Both the position numbers and the translations under genes were made by a program. This document shows positions 22,850 through 31,320 of a stretch of DNA of 57,747 nucleotides, piece after piece. The DNA is from Bacteroidia bacterium (lineage in GTDB: Bacteria > Bacteroidota > Bacteroidia > AKYH767-A > OLB10), in the NCBI GenBank assembly GCA_017995075.1, contig JAGOJO010000010.1, positions 1-57,747 of the forward strand, read 5' to 3'. How positions within the stretch are numbered: position 1 is the stretch's first letter; the number at the start of each line of letters is the position of its first letter. The notes below the pieces were generated by a model. The model was not told the DNA's origin and made no database searches. It saw only the letters and a program-made list of their open reading frames with translations.

Positions 22850-23271
22850 GATATCTGCTGTTGTTGCCCTTGTTATGGTGTCTTTCGTGTAAGAAGGATT
22901 CACCGCTGGATGAGAAGCCGGTGATTTCTTTTGTGCGTATTTATCCGGATACGGTGAAGGCGTTTACCGATAGTATCATGGTGGAGATTACCTATGAAGA
23001 TGGGGATGGCGATATCGGAGAGAATAATGCCTATGTGCAGAATCTTTTTCTGACTGATCAGCGCAATCAGCTCCGCTACGGTTTTCGGGTGGGGAGAATT
23101 GCTGCGGAAGGTACTCCGGCTATCAGAGGAAGTATGGTGGTGGTGATGCCGTATATAAATCTGATCAACGCTCCGGGACCTGAAACAACTTCGTTTACAA
23201 TTGTGTTATCTGACCGGGCCGGACATACCAGCAATGCCGTGGTGTCATCGCCGATTGTGGTGACCAACTAA
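22846..23271 (+). CDS. Small lipoprotein, last gene of the DUF1501 operon
   Basis: 141 residues. Signal LLLLPLLWCLSC ends in a lipobox. The mature part is a single immunoglobulin-like beta domain with TYEDGDGDIGENN, a Ca-binding-like acidic loop common in Bacteroidota lipoproteins. The ATG overlaps the previous stop, so translation is coupled. Convergent with the EEP gene 9 bases on, leaving no room for a separate terminator. Family and function not recognised. Confidence 0.68.
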   Translation: MRYLLLLPLLWCLSCKKDSPLDEKPVISFVRIYPDTVKAFTDSIMVEITYEDGDGDIGENNAYVQNLFLTDQRNQLRYGFRVGRIAAEGTPAIRGSMVVVMPYINLINAPGPETTSFTIVLSDRAGHTSNAVVSSPIVVTN

Positions 23272-23280
23272 ACAGTAAAA

Positions 23281-24417
23281 TTATTTTTTCGGATTTTTCT
23301 CGAGCGAAACCCAGGCAGTGATAGGGTAGTGGTCGCTGTATTTTTTGATCTTGGTCTGGTAAGTGTGCACCGCAATTTCCGGACTATGCAAAATATAATC
23401 GATGCGGAATTTAACCGGTAGTCCGATGTAGGTCGCACCAAATCCTTTTCCTTTTTCGATGTAGGCATCGCGCAGTACTTTTCGTAAACTCTGGTAGGCA
23501 TACGTGAACGGAGGATCATTGAAATCTCCACAAAGAATCACAGGATACGGTGAATTGCTGATGTGTAAGGCCAGCTCATCTACCTGCTGACTACGTTTGC
23601 TGACCGATTTTTTTATCCGGCTGAGTATGCCTTTCGTTCCGCGGATGAGTTCATCATTGTCGCCACTATCGGGATTGGCTATAAAGTGATAATCCTGTTC
23701 CTTGAAATGATTCGATTGAAGATGGACATTGTATACCCTGATGGTATCGTCTTGAATGATCAGATCTGAGTAGATGCCAAAATTGGTTTTGCCTTCTTCG
23801 AAAAATACTTTGCCTTCATCAATAATCGGATACTTCGAAAAAGTGGCGAGTCCCCAGTGATGTATTTTTCGTAGAGTAATTCCATAGGTGATCGTACTGT
23901 GATTTAAATGCAGTACATCACGAAGTGTATCGTTGTTGTTGAAGTCGCCTTTGTCGGCATGGAAGTATTCCTGAAGGCAAAGAATGTCCGGGTGTTCCTG
24001 TTGTAACATCCGAATGATTTTATCGCGCGATTTTTTATTGCCTGTCCAGTTGTAAAGATCAAACAGTCGGACGTTATACGACATCACCTTCACTGCATCC
24101 TTTGGGTGTTTTACATCCATCGAAAAAATATGTGGCTGATACAATTGCACCAGTTTATCATATCCCATCAGAATAATCGCTGCCGAGATAAAAAAGAAAC
24201 GGTGGCGGCGAAATCCCCAGTAAGCTAAAAAGAGTAAGTTGATAAACAGAAGGAACGGATACGCAAATGCCATCAGCTCCATGTACCAGAACCGCTCGGG
24301 ACTCACCAACGGGGCTGCTTGAGACACCAATAAAGTAAATGCAGCAAACAGATTGCAAATCAGCATGAATTTACCAGCTGAAGATACTTTTCCTGTTTTA
24401 TTGATTGCTGTCGCCAT
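23281..24417 (-). CDS. Membrane-anchored endonuclease/exonuclease/phosphatase-family protein
   Basis: 378 residues. Three N-terminal hydrophobic segments (about 17-37, 48-62 and 70-88) anchor an EEP domain from about residue 108: VMSYNVRLFDLYNW, DILCLQEYF (catalytic Glu), VYNVHLQSNHF, VILCGDFNDPP (Asp/Asn) and the final SDHYPITAW (Asp-His). All catalytic residues of the DNase I-like fold are present. The substrate may be a lipid, nucleotide or DNA; membrane-anchored copies are typical of Bacteroidota. Divergent from mqnD with facing -7 boxes at 24480-24495. Confidence 0.85.
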   Translation of the reverse strand: MATAINKTGKVSSAGKFMLICNLFAAFTLLVSQAAPLVSPERFWYMELMAFAYPFLLFINLLFLAYWGFRRHRFFFISAAIILMGYDKLVQLYQPHIFSMDVKHPKDAVKVMSYNVRLFDLYNWTGNKKSRDKIIRMLQQEHPDILCLQEYFHADKGDFNNNDTLRDVLHLNHSTITYGITLRKIHHWGLATFSKYPIIDEGKVFFEEGKTNFGIYSDLIIQDDTIRVYNVHLQSNHFKEQDYHFIANPDSGDNDELIRGTKGILSRIKKSVSKRSQQVDELALHISNSPYPVILCGDFNDPPFTYAYQSLRKVLRDAYIEKGKGFGATYIGLPVKFRIDYILHSPEIAVHTYQTKIKKYSDHYPITAWVSLEKNPKK

Positions 24418-24479
24418 TAGGGTGTTTCGCGGGCTTAAAGTACGTTAAAAATTTTTAGACTTGACTGGAAGACTTCCCG

Positions 24480-24487
24480 TACATTTG
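24480..24487 (+). promoter_or_regulatory. Promoter (-33 TTGAC, -7 TACATTTG) of mqnD
   Basis: TACATTTG at 24480-24487 matches TAnnTTTG, with TTGAC at 24461-24465 as the -33 box, 15 bases before the ATG at 24502. Confidence 0.6.
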
Positions 24488-24495
24488 CAAAAATA
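24488..24495 (-). promoter_or_regulatory. Minus-strand -7 box (TATTTTTG) of the EEP gene
   Basis: TATTTTTG on the minus strand directly abuts the mqnD -7 box, so the two divergent promoters share bases and could compete. It lies about 70 bases from the EEP start. Confidence 0.4.
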
Positions 24496-24501
24496 TCAGC
24501 C

Positions 24502-25332
24502 ATGAAAATCGGGTTCTCTCCTTGCCCAAACGATACTTTTATTTTTGAGGCGCTTGTTCATCAGCGTTTTGAACATGGACTTGATCTGCTTCCTCAATTG
24601 GAAGATGTTGAAACCCTGAATCGCATGGCGGTGGAGGGAACCTTGCCGGTGACAAAACTGAGTTTCGCGGCATATGCTTTTGTTGCTGATCATTACCAGA
24701 TTCTCTCTTCTGGTAGCGCGTTGGGAAATAATTGCGGACCCTTGTTGATTTATAAATCAAAACCGGATCTCTCTCAACCGGAAAAAATTCGAGTAGCTAT
24801 TCCGGGAAAGTATACCACTGCCAATTTATTGCTGAGTATTTTTTATCCGGAGTTAACCAATAAGGCTGAATTTGTTTTCTCCGGTATTGAGGAGGCGGTG
24901 TTGAATGGAGATGCTGACCTGGGTTTGATCATCCATGAAAACAGGTTCACCTATCAGCAAAAAGGATTATTTAAACTGGATGATATGGGCGAGCGATGGG
25001 AAACATTTACCGGAAATCCTATTCCGCTGGGATGCATTGCTGTGCGAAGAGACCTGCCCGAAGAGGTCAAAATTACCTTGCAAAACGCCATCCGACATAG
25101 TATCGAATGGGCTTATAATCATCCGGAAGACGGCAGGGAATATATTTCGCAGCATGCTCAGGAAATGAGTGAGGAGGTTCAGAAACAGCATATTGCATTG
25201 TATGTGAATCGTTTTTCCCTCGACCTTGGACAGGAGGGGCGCGATGCTGTTACCCGGCTTTTGCAATTAGGGGAGGAATCCGGACTCCTACCTAAACGAA
25301 AGGAACCTATCTTTGTAAATCAGCAAGCATAA
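24502..25332 (+). CDS. mqnD: 1,4-dihydroxy-6-naphthoate synthase
   Basis: 276 residues, the normal size of MqnD. Signature: GFSPCPNDTFIFEALVH at the N-terminus, AVEGTLPVTKLSFAAYAF, LSSGSALGNNCGPLLIY, AIPGKYTTANLLLSI and DADLGLIIHENRFTY with the catalytic-type His. MqnD converts cyclic dehypoxanthinyl futalosine to 1,4-dihydroxy-6-naphthoate in the cytoplasm, so menaquinone is made through futalosine. ATG at 24502. hldD starts one base after the stop, so the two are co-transcribed although their pathways differ. The UbiD-type gene at 17269 is a candidate for a later step of the same pathway. Confidence 0.92.
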   Translation: MKIGFSPCPNDTFIFEALVHQRFEHGLDLLPQLEDVETLNRMAVEGTLPVTKLSFAAYAFVADHYQILSSGSALGNNCGPLLIYKSKPDLSQPEKIRVAIPGKYTTANLLLSIFYPELTNKAEFVFSGIEEAVLNGDADLGLIIHENRFTYQQKGLFKLDDMGERWETFTGNPIPLGCIAVRRDLPEEVKITLQNAIRHSIEWAYNHPEDGREYISQHAQEMSEEVQKQHIALYVNRFSLDLGQEGRDAVTRLLQLGEESGLLPKRKEPIFVNQQA

Positions 25333-25333
25333 T

Positions 25334-26299
25334 ATGATCGTTGTTACAGGTGCCGCAGGTTTTATCGGTAGTTGCCTCGTGGGCAGATTAAATAGTGAGG
25401 GAATTGAAAATATCCTGATAGTAGATGATTTCTCTTTTCCGGAGAAGCAAAAAAATCTCGCCGGTAAAAAGTTCGCGATGGAAATGGATCGTGAAGCTTT
25501 TCCGGAATGGTTGAGTGCGCATGCTTCGGAGGTGGAATTTATTTTCCATATCGGCGCGCGTACAGATACCACTGAATTCAACGAGGAGATTTTTAAGCAC
25601 CTGAATCTGCATTACACACAATCGTTGTGGACAACCTGCAGCCGTGCGGGAATTCCATTCGTGTATGCTTCGTCTGCGGCGACGTATGGCGGTGGTGAAT
25701 TGGGCTACGATGATGATCATGCAAATATTCCTTCCCTGCAACCGCTGAATCCGTATGGATGGTCAAAGCAACATTTTGATGTATGGGCTCTGCAGCAGAA
25801 GGAGCAACCACCATTCTGGGCCGGACTCAAGTTTTTTAATGTGTATGGTCCCAACGAATTTCACAAAGCACGAATGGCTTCGGTGATCTTTCATTCGTTT
25901 CATCAGATTGAGAAAAATGGTCGCGTGAATTTATTCCGTTCACATCGTCCCGATTATAAAGATGGTTGGCAGCTGCGAGATTTCATCTATGTGAAAGATC
26001 TGCTCGAGGTTTGTTTGTTCCTGTTGAATAAGCGTCCAATGTCGGCGATCTATAACCTCGGTACAGGTGAAGCACGTTCTTTTTATGATCTTGCCAGTGC
26101 AACCTTTACCGCCATGGGTCGTCCTGTAGATATCAACTTCATTGATATTCCTGCTGATATCCGCGATAAGTATCAGTACTTCACGGAAGCAAATATGAAT
26201 AAACTAAAAAGTCAGGGTTATGCATTGCCGTTCACTTCCCTCGAGGAAGGAGTGATGGACTATGTGCGGAACTACCTGGCTAAAGGCGCTTATTTTTAA
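25334..26299 (+). CDS. hldD: ADP-L-glycero-D-manno-heptose 6-epimerase
   Basis: 321 residues, extended SDR fold. Rossmann motif TGAAGFIGS at residues 5-13; catalytic Ser in YASSAATYGG and Tyr-Lys in YGWSKQHFD. Family-specific blocks are IGARTDTTEFNEE, FFNVYGPNEFHKARMASV and the QLRDFIYVKD segment. HldD (RfaD) makes ADP-L-glycero-D-manno-heptose for the inner core of LPS. It follows mqnD by one base and precedes the gtrA gene by eight, so the three form an operon. The NAD(P)-dependent epimerase role is firm. Confidence 0.9.
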   Translation: MIVVTGAAGFIGSCLVGRLNSEGIENILIVDDFSFPEKQKNLAGKKFAMEMDREAFPEWLSAHASEVEFIFHIGARTDTTEFNEEIFKHLNLHYTQSLWTTCSRAGIPFVYASSAATYGGGELGYDDDHANIPSLQPLNPYGWSKQHFDVWALQQKEQPPFWAGLKFFNVYGPNEFHKARMASVIFHSFHQIEKNGRVNLFRSHRPDYKDGWQLRDFIYVKDLLEVCLFLLNKRPMSAIYNLGTGEARSFYDLASATFTAMGRPVDINFIDIPADIRDKYQYFTEANMNKLKSQGYALPFTSLEEGVMDYVRNYLAKGAYF

Positions 26300-26307
26300 G
26301 AATATTG

Positions 26308-26757
26308 ATGAAAGCGCTGCAACCGATCCTTCAGAATAAAATCTTCCGGTACTTTGTTTCTGCCGGACTCGCTACATGGGTGGATATTACCGTCTACTTT
26401 CTGGCGTATAATTACCTCTATCAGAAAATGGATATCGAGGTGTTTGACATGTACACTATTTCCGCAGCGACCGCTTCGTTGTTTCTGAGTTATACATTCG
26501 GTTTGCTTACGAACTTTTTAATAACACGTTATCTTGTTTTCAGTGAGTCAGAATTGGAGTTTCATAAGCAGTTGTTCCGTTACGTACTTGTTGCGTTGTT
26601 GGTACTCGCGTTGAACTGGGGCTTCATGCGTATCCTCATTCGTGAACTGGAGTGGTATCCAACTATCTCCCGCGCAGTCTCTGCATTGGTAATCGGTATG
26701 CTGAGTTTTGTGATCCATAAAACCTTCTCTTTCAAAGTCGGAAAATCCAAAAAATAG
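26308..26757 (+). CDS. GtrA-family membrane protein
   Basis: 149 residues from ATG 26308 (in-frame TTG at 26305). Four membrane segments at roughly 10-28, 42-64, 82-105 and 120-140, with the family signatures FVSAGLATWVDITVYFLAY near the start, YTFGLLTNFLITRYLVF in the middle and HKTFSFK at the end. GtrA proteins help move lipid-linked sugars across the inner membrane for surface polysaccharide modification. Position after hldD fits an envelope role. Ends near a dispersed repeat at 26785. Confidence 0.85.
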   Translation: MKALQPILQNKIFRYFVSAGLATWVDITVYFLAYNYLYQKMDIEVFDMYTISAATASLFLSYTFGLLTNFLITRYLVFSESELEFHKQLFRYVLVALLVLALNWGFMRILIRELEWYPTISRAVSALVIGMLSFVIHKTFSFKVGKSKK

Positions 26758-26784
26758 AAATCCGTATTCGCGTTTGGGATAGAC

Positions 26785-26862
26785 GGAACACGGATAAAAC
26801 AGATTTAGCTGATTTTCGCGGATAAATCTGTGCAGATCCGCCAAATCCGCTTCATCTGCGTT
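26785..26862. repeat. Dispersed intergenic repeat, copy 1
   Basis: Rich in GGATAAA, CGCGGAT and ATCCGC words (for example GCTGATTTTCGCGGAT). A related copy is at 46099-46150, where GAACACTGATAAA and GCTGATTACCGCGGATTT match in order. Looks like a decayed multicopy intergenic repeat. Confidence 0.4.
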
Positions 26863-26893
26863 CCCTCCTCTGCGGCCCTATTTATTCTGCAGA

Positions 26894-27238
26894 TTATATT
26901 CTTGCCTTTAATTCTTCCAAAAAGTTTTTCATTCGTAAAAGCGTCTGTCTGATCTCGACTTTATTTTCTAATTCCTTCCAGTTTCCCTCCAGAATTTTCT
27001 TCGCTCCCTCTAACGTATATCCTTTTTCTTTTACCAGATGAAAAATCAAACGCAGGTTTTTAATATCATCGGAAGTAAATAACCGGTTGCCTTTTTTGTT
27101 TTTCTTGGGCTGTAAAATTTCAAATTCCTTCTCCCAGAAACGAATCAACGATGTGTTTACACCAAACATCTCCGCCACTTCGCCGATTGGGTAGTATAGT
27201 TTTTCCGGTTCTTTGTCGAAGTCGATGATGGGTGACAT
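26894..27238 (-). CDS. MerR-family regulator
   Basis: 114 residues. The MerR winged helix begins at residue 12: YYPIGEVAEMFGVNTSLIRFWEKEF followed by LQPKKNKKGNRLFTSDDIKNL, the classical wing, then a helical tail (KILEGNWKELENKVEIRQTL). There is no C-terminal ligand domain and no conserved Cys, so it does not look like a metal sensor. The gene follows the M23 peptidase gene by 42 bases on the same strand and is probably co-transcribed with it. Regulated genes are unknown. Confidence 0.85.
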   Translation of the reverse strand: MSPIIDFDKEPEKLYYPIGEVAEMFGVNTSLIRFWEKEFEILQPKKNKKGNRLFTSDDIKNLRLIFHLVKEKGYTLEGAKKILEGNWKELENKVEIRQTLLRMKNFLEELKARI

Positions 27239-27280
27239 GCGGATGGTGGGTTAGTGGATGAAGTTGTTGGCCGGTGAAAA

Positions 27281-28252
27281 TTAATCGAACGACTGGTTGG
27301 ATTGCGATGCCTGCTCTCTGATCTTTTCGTATTCTTCGGCGGTGAGGTCGTTGAAGAAGAAGTTGATCGGGTCGATCTTTTTGCCACTCTTCCATACTTC
27401 GTAGTGAACGTGTGGACCGGTAGATGATCCCGTATTGCCGACATAGCCGATGACATCTCCCCGTTTGATTTTTTGTCCGGGCCTTACCGCAAAACGACTC
27501 ATGTGCCCGTACAAAGTGCTATAGCCAAATCCGTGGTTGATGATGACGTTGTTCCCATAGCCGCGACCGTTATACTCTGTTTTCGCAACTATCCCGTTTC
27601 CGGTGGCGTAAATTTCTGTTCCGATAGGTGCGGAGAAGTCAATCCCTTCGTGCATGATCGAAGTTTTATAAATCGGATGTATGCGGTAACCGAAACCGGA
27701 AGCCAGTCGTGCAATCGGACGTTTGGTGATGGGCTGAATGGCAGGAATAGAGGCGAGCAACTCCGCTTTTTTCTTCACGAGTTCAAATACTTCGTCGTAG
27801 GATTTACTCTGAATATACAGCCGGCGATAAAGTTTATCCATCGTCCGCGATGAATTTACCATCAGTTCGGAATTATCATATCCCTCCAGATCCTTGTACC
27901 TGTTCACCCCGCCGAAGCCTGCTTCCCGCACTTCCGAGGGAATCGCCTCTGCCTCAAAAATGACGCGGTATACCTGGTCGTCGCGCTTCTGCAGATCTTC
28001 CAAAACCGCCGAAGCCAACTCCATCCGTTGCTGTAAAAGCTCGTATTGAAGCGACATTTCGTTCAGTTCCCGCTTGAGTTGTTTCTCCTTCGGGGAGTCT
28101 AAAAATGAGTAGGCCAGCAACAGTACGATCGTCCCGAAAACGGCAGCTGTTGACAACCAGCCTAATACGCGCAGAAATCGCTTCCGGAAGGTCACCACCA
28201 CGCGCTCGAACTTCAGCGAATCGGTGTTGAAATAATACTTCGTCTTGGCCAT
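27281..28252 (-). CDS. M23 (LytM) cell-wall peptidase, membrane-anchored
   Basis: 323 residues. A single N-terminal membrane helix (about 33-50, LGWLSTAAVFGTIVLLLAYS) is followed by a coiled-coil part (about 55-100) and a LytM/M23 domain with GYRIHPIYKTSIMHEGIDFS (zinc-type H and D), YGHMSRF, and HVHYEVW near the end; all metal residues are present. Such proteins cleave peptidoglycan cross-links or activate amidases at division. Divergent from alaS with overlapping promoter regions; the MerR gene follows. This arrangement of M23 peptidase, MerR gene and alaS is frequent in Bacteroidota. Confidence 0.9.
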   Translation of the reverse strand: MAKTKYYFNTDSLKFERVVVTFRKRFLRVLGWLSTAAVFGTIVLLLAYSFLDSPKEKQLKRELNEMSLQYELLQQRMELASAVLEDLQKRDDQVYRVIFEAEAIPSEVREAGFGGVNRYKDLEGYDNSELMVNSSRTMDKLYRRLYIQSKSYDEVFELVKKKAELLASIPAIQPITKRPIARLASGFGYRIHPIYKTSIMHEGIDFSAPIGTEIYATGNGIVAKTEYNGRGYGNNVIINHGFGYSTLYGHMSRFAVRPGQKIKRGDVIGYVGNTGSSTGPHVHYEVWKSGKKIDPINFFFNDLTAEEYEKIREQASQSNQSFD

Positions 28253-28262
28253 GCCTTTTCGT

Positions 28263-28270
28263 TAAATTTG
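28263..28270 (+). promoter_or_regulatory. Promoter -7 box (TAAATTTG) of alaS
   Basis: TAAATTTG matches TAnnTTTG and lies 40 bases before the alaS ATG at 28311. The -33 box is unclear. Confidence 0.45.
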
Positions 28271-28280
28271 CGGATTCTCA

Positions 28281-28288
28281 CAAAAATA
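28281..28288 (-). promoter_or_regulatory. Minus-strand -7 box (TATTTTTG) of the M23 gene
   Basis: TATTTTTG on the minus strand, 28 bases before the M23 start. It overlaps the alaS leader, so the divergent genes share about 60 bases of control region. Confidence 0.45.
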
Positions 28289-28310
28289 ACAGAATTCCCG
28301 TAAGTCCCTT

Positions 28311-30920
28311 ATGAGTACCCTCACTTCCGCACAGATCCGCCAGGCCTTCCTCGATTTCTTTGAGTCAAAAGGCCATACCATTGTCCCTTCCGCACCTATC
28401 GTGGTGAAGAACGACCCTACCCTGATGTTTACCAATGCAGGGATGAATCAGTTTAAAGATATTATCCTGGGGAACGTCGCTCCGTTTGCTACCCGTGTGG
28501 CCAATACGCAGAAGTGTTTGCGGGTGAGTGGTAAGCACAACGATCTGGAGGAGGTAGGAGTGGATACCTATCACCATACGATGTTTGAGATGTTGGGTAA
28601 CTGGTCGTTCGGCGATTATTTTAAGGAGGAGGCGATTGCCTGGGCCTGGGAGTTGCTGACAGAAGTGTATAAACTTCCGAAAGATCGGCTCTACGTGACC
28701 GTTTTCGAGGGAGATGCGAAGGAGAACCTGGCCTTTGATCAGGATGCGTACGATTACTGGAAGAAGTGGATCGCGGAAGATCGTATCCTGCGTGGAAATA
28801 AGAAGGATAATTTCTGGGAGATGGGCGAGACAGGTCCTTGTGGTCCATGTTCGGAGATTCATATCGATTTGCGTAGTGAAGAAGAGCGGAAGAAAGTCGA
28901 TGGCAAATCACTGGTGAATGAAAGTCATCCGCAGGTGATTGAAATCTGGAATAACGTATTCATGGAATTCAATCGCAAGGCGGATTATAGTCTGGAGCCA
29001 CTGCCTGCAAAACACGTAGATACCGGAATGGGTTTCGAGCGTCTTTGTATGGCGATGCAGGTGAAAATTTCCAACTACGATACGGATGTCTTTATGCCGA
29101 CCATTCGTTTCATCGAGGAAGTGTCGGGAGTGAAGTATGGTACTGCAGAGAAGACAGACATCGCGATGCGTGTGGTGGCCGATCATATTCGTGCGATCAG
29201 TTTCACCATTGCTGATGGACAACTTCCGTCCAATAACAAAGCCGGATATGTGATTCGTCGTATTCTGCGTCGCGCAGTGCGGTATTGTTTCACCTTCCTC
29301 AATATCAAGGAACCATTCCTGTATAAACTCGTGGCATTGATTTCTGCGCAGTTTAAAAATGTATTCCCTGAATTGCATGCGCAGGAAGATTTTGTGGCAC
29401 GTGTGATCAACGAAGAGGAAGCGTCGTTCCTTCGTACTCTCGATATGGGTATCCGCAAATTTGAAGCCTATACCGGAAATCCGATTGCCGGCGATTTTGC
29501 CTTTGAACTCTACGATACTTACGGATTCCCGATTGATCTGACTCAGCTCATGGCGCGGGAGAATAATAAGTCTGTCGACATGGATGGTTTCACAACTTGC
29601 ATGGAGCAGCAGAAGAACCGTTCGCGTCAGGCTACTGCGATGAGTACCGACGACTGGACCATCGTGCGTGATGAAGATACGGTGGAGTTTGTAGGCTATG
29701 AAGAGCTGGAATGTCCGGCCGAGATTTTACGCTACCGGAAAATTAAAAAAGGAAACAAAGAACAATATCAACTTGTCCTCAGCCGCACACCGTTTTATGC
29801 GGAGAGTGGCGGACAGGTAGGCGACACCGGTGTTATTGAAGCGAACGGAAAATCTGTCCACATCACCGACACACAGAAAGAAAACAACCTCATTGTACAC
29901 TTCTGCGACAAGCTGCCTGAAAATCCGGAAGCACAGTTCACAGCCAGAGTAAATTTCAACCGACGTTCACTCATCACCAAAAACCACAGTGCCACGCATC
30001 TCATGCACGCCGCACTTCGCAAAGTACTCGGCACACACGTAGCACAAAAGGGATCACTCGTAAACGAAGAATACACCCGCTTCGACTTCTCCCACTTCGC
30101 CAAAGTAAGCGACGAAGAACTCGCGCAGATAGAAAAAATCGTGAATGAGCAAATCCGCCGCAACATCGCCCTCAACGAACAACGCAATGTGCCTATTAAG
30201 GTCGCGCAGGAGAGTGGAGCCATGGCACTTTTCGGAGAGAAATACGGAGAGTTTGTCCGCGTTATCACCTTCGACCGCAATTACTCGGTAGAGCTCTGCG
30301 GAGGAACACACGTAAAAGCCACCGGTGAAATCGGATACTTTAAAATTGTTGGTGAGAGTTCTGTAGCAGCCGGCGTACGACGCATTGAAGCCATCACCGC
30401 CGACGGAGCAGAAGCATGGCTCAATGAGCAGATATCCGCCCTCGATAAAGTAAAAGAGCTGGTTAAAAATCCGAAAGATATTGTCAAAGGCGTAGAAACC
30501 ATCCTCCAGGAAAACGACACTCTCCGCAAACAACTCGAAAGCCTCATGCACGAAAAAGCAAAGCAGGTGAAAGCAGAGTTGTTGAAGAAGATTGTAGAAA
30601 ACGGAGGCGTCAGCATGCTCGTAGAACAAGTTGATCTCAATGCCGATGCCATCAAGAATATCTCCTTTGAATTAAAACAGCAGATCAATAATTTATTCTG
30701 CGTACTCGGCTCTAACGTTGATGGCAAGCCGCACTTGTCTGTCATCATCTCCGACACCCTCGTAGCAGATAAATCTCTCAACGCCACCCAAATCATCCGC
30801 GACCTCGCCAAAGAAATTCAAGGCGGCGGCGGCGGACAACCCTTCTACGCCACAGCCGGCGGCAAAAACCCCGACGGACTATCAAAAGCCCTCGAGCGCG
30901 CGAAAGGAATTCTAGGTTAA
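28311..30920 (+). CDS. alaS: Alanyl-tRNA synthetase
   Basis: 869 residues, the usual size. Class II core from residue 5: [49 protein letters not shown], then the GMGFERL and CGPCSEIH motifs. The editing/second half contains the zinc motif [11 protein letters not shown] and the matching CGGTHV; the C-terminal C-Ala part ends in [20 protein letters not shown]. It charges tRNA-Ala and hydrolyses mischarged Ser/Gly-tRNA. Codon use changes inside the gene: G/T-ending before about 29,760 and C/A-ending after. A strong terminator follows at once. Confidence 0.97.
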   Translation: MSTLTSAQIRQAFLDFFESKGHTIVPSAPIVVKNDPTLMFTNAGMNQFKDIILGNVAPFATRVANTQKCLRVSGKHNDLEEVGVDTYHHTMFEMLGNWSFGDYFKEEAIAWAWELLTEVYKLPKDRLYVTVFEGDAKENLAFDQDAYDYWKKWIAEDRILRGNKKDNFWEMGETGPCGPCSEIHIDLRSEEERKKVDGKSLVNESHPQVIEIWNNVFMEFNRKADYSLEPLPAKHVDTGMGFERLCMAMQVKISNYDTDVFMPTIRFIEEVSGVKYGTAEKTDIAMRVVADHIRAISFTIADGQLPSNNKAGYVIRRILRRAVRYCFTFLNIKEPFLYKLVALISAQFKNVFPELHAQEDFVARVINEEEASFLRTLDMGIRKFEAYTGNPIAGDFAFELYDTYGFPIDLTQLMARENNKSVDMDGFTTCMEQQKNRSRQATAMSTDDWTIVRDEDTVEFVGYEELECPAEILRYRKIKKGNKEQYQLVLSRTPFYAESGGQVGDTGVIEANGKSVHITDTQKENNLIVHFCDKLPENPEAQFTARVNFNRRSLITKNHSATHLMHAALRKVLGTHVAQKGSLVNEEYTRFDFSHFAKVSDEELAQIEKIVNEQIRRNIALNEQRNVPIKVAQESGAMALFGEKYGEFVRVITFDRNYSVELCGGTHVKATGEIGYFKIVGESSVAAGVRRIEAITADGAEAWLNEQISALDKVKELVKNPKDIVKGVETILQENDTLRKQLESLMHEKAKQVKAELLKKIVENGGVSMLVEQVDLNADAIKNISFELKQQINNLFCVLGSNVDGKPHLSVIISDTLVADKSLNATQIIRDLAKEIQGGGGGQPFYATAGGKNPDGLSKALERAKGILG

Positions 30921-30927
30921 AAAAACC

Positions 30928-30961
30928 AAAAGCCCCGGATCAAAACCCGGGGCTTTTTTTT
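30928..30961 (+). terminator. Rho-independent terminator after alaS
   Basis: AAAAGCCCCGG pairs with CCGGGGCTTTT around a loop of about eight bases, followed by a run of T. It is directly followed by the 9-bp repeat array. Confidence 0.85.
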
Positions 30962-31132
30962 ATCCCGTACATCCCACACATCCCACACATCCCGAATATC
31001 CCGCTCATCCCGAATATCCCGAATATCCCGCTCATCCCGAATATCCCGCTCATCCCGAATATCCCGAATATCCCGAATATCCCACACATCCCGCACATCC
31101 CGCTCATCCCGAATATCCCGAATATCCCATCA
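30962..31132. repeat. 19-copy 9-bp tandem array (ATCCCGNNN)
   Basis: 171 bases divide exactly into 19 units of 9 bp, each starting ATCCC. Units are ATCCCGAAT (nine), ATCCCGCTC (four), ATCCCACAC (three), plus ATCCCGTAC, ATCCCGCAC and ATCCCATCA. The minus strand can be read as a Gly-Ile/Met-Phe/Ser repeat, but that is only a product of the 9-bp period. Confidence 0.9.
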
Positions 31133-31154
31133 CATCTATCAATCTCATCCCGCT

Positions 31155-31214
31155 CCCGAGTAACCCTCCTGCCCATGGTTTGATGCAAACCATGGGCAGG
31201 AGGGTTACCTCGGG
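31155..31214. repeat. Long GC-rich palindrome, 27-bp arms
   Basis: 31155-31181 pairs with 31187-31214 (inner 21-bp part TAACCCTCC...GGTTT perfect, one bulged C, outer CCCGAG/CTCGGG), with a five-base loop GATGC. There is no T tail, so it is not a simple terminator. Confidence 0.85.
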
Positions 31215-31241
31215 AATCATCCCTATCAAGCCCATCACGAA

Positions 31242-31273
31242 GCCCCGAGTGCGGCCCCGCCGCACCTCGGGGC
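31242..31273. repeat. GC-rich hairpin CCCCGAG/CTCGGGG
   Basis: GCCCCGAG (31242-31249) pairs with CTCGGGGC (31266-31273), and TGCGGC with GCCGCA; three-base loop, one bulged C. It shares the CCCGAG/CTCGGG ends with the palindrome just before it and with copies near 46020 and 46280. Confidence 0.75.
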
Positions 31274-31285
31274 GCATCAATCAAT

Positions 31286-31293
31286 TATTTTTG
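31286..31293 (+). promoter_or_regulatory. Promoter -7 box (TATTTTTG) of the peptide transporter gene
   Basis: TATTTTTG matches TAnnTTTG, 27 bases before the ATG at 31321. No -33 box is evident because the hairpin at 31242-31273 occupies that place. Confidence 0.45.
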
Positions 31294-31320
31294 TATGTTC
31301 GTGATGAATAGAATCATCAC

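Noticed and set aside
30962..31132. CRISPR array
   Set aside because: Units are 9 bp without spacers; no cas genes are present. The other repeats in the window also lack spacer structure.
30940..31284. Minus-strand frame of 114 codons with Gly-Ile-Phe-Gly-Met repeats
   Set aside because: It is only the translation of the 9-bp array and palindromes; there is no start context and it overlaps the alaS terminator.
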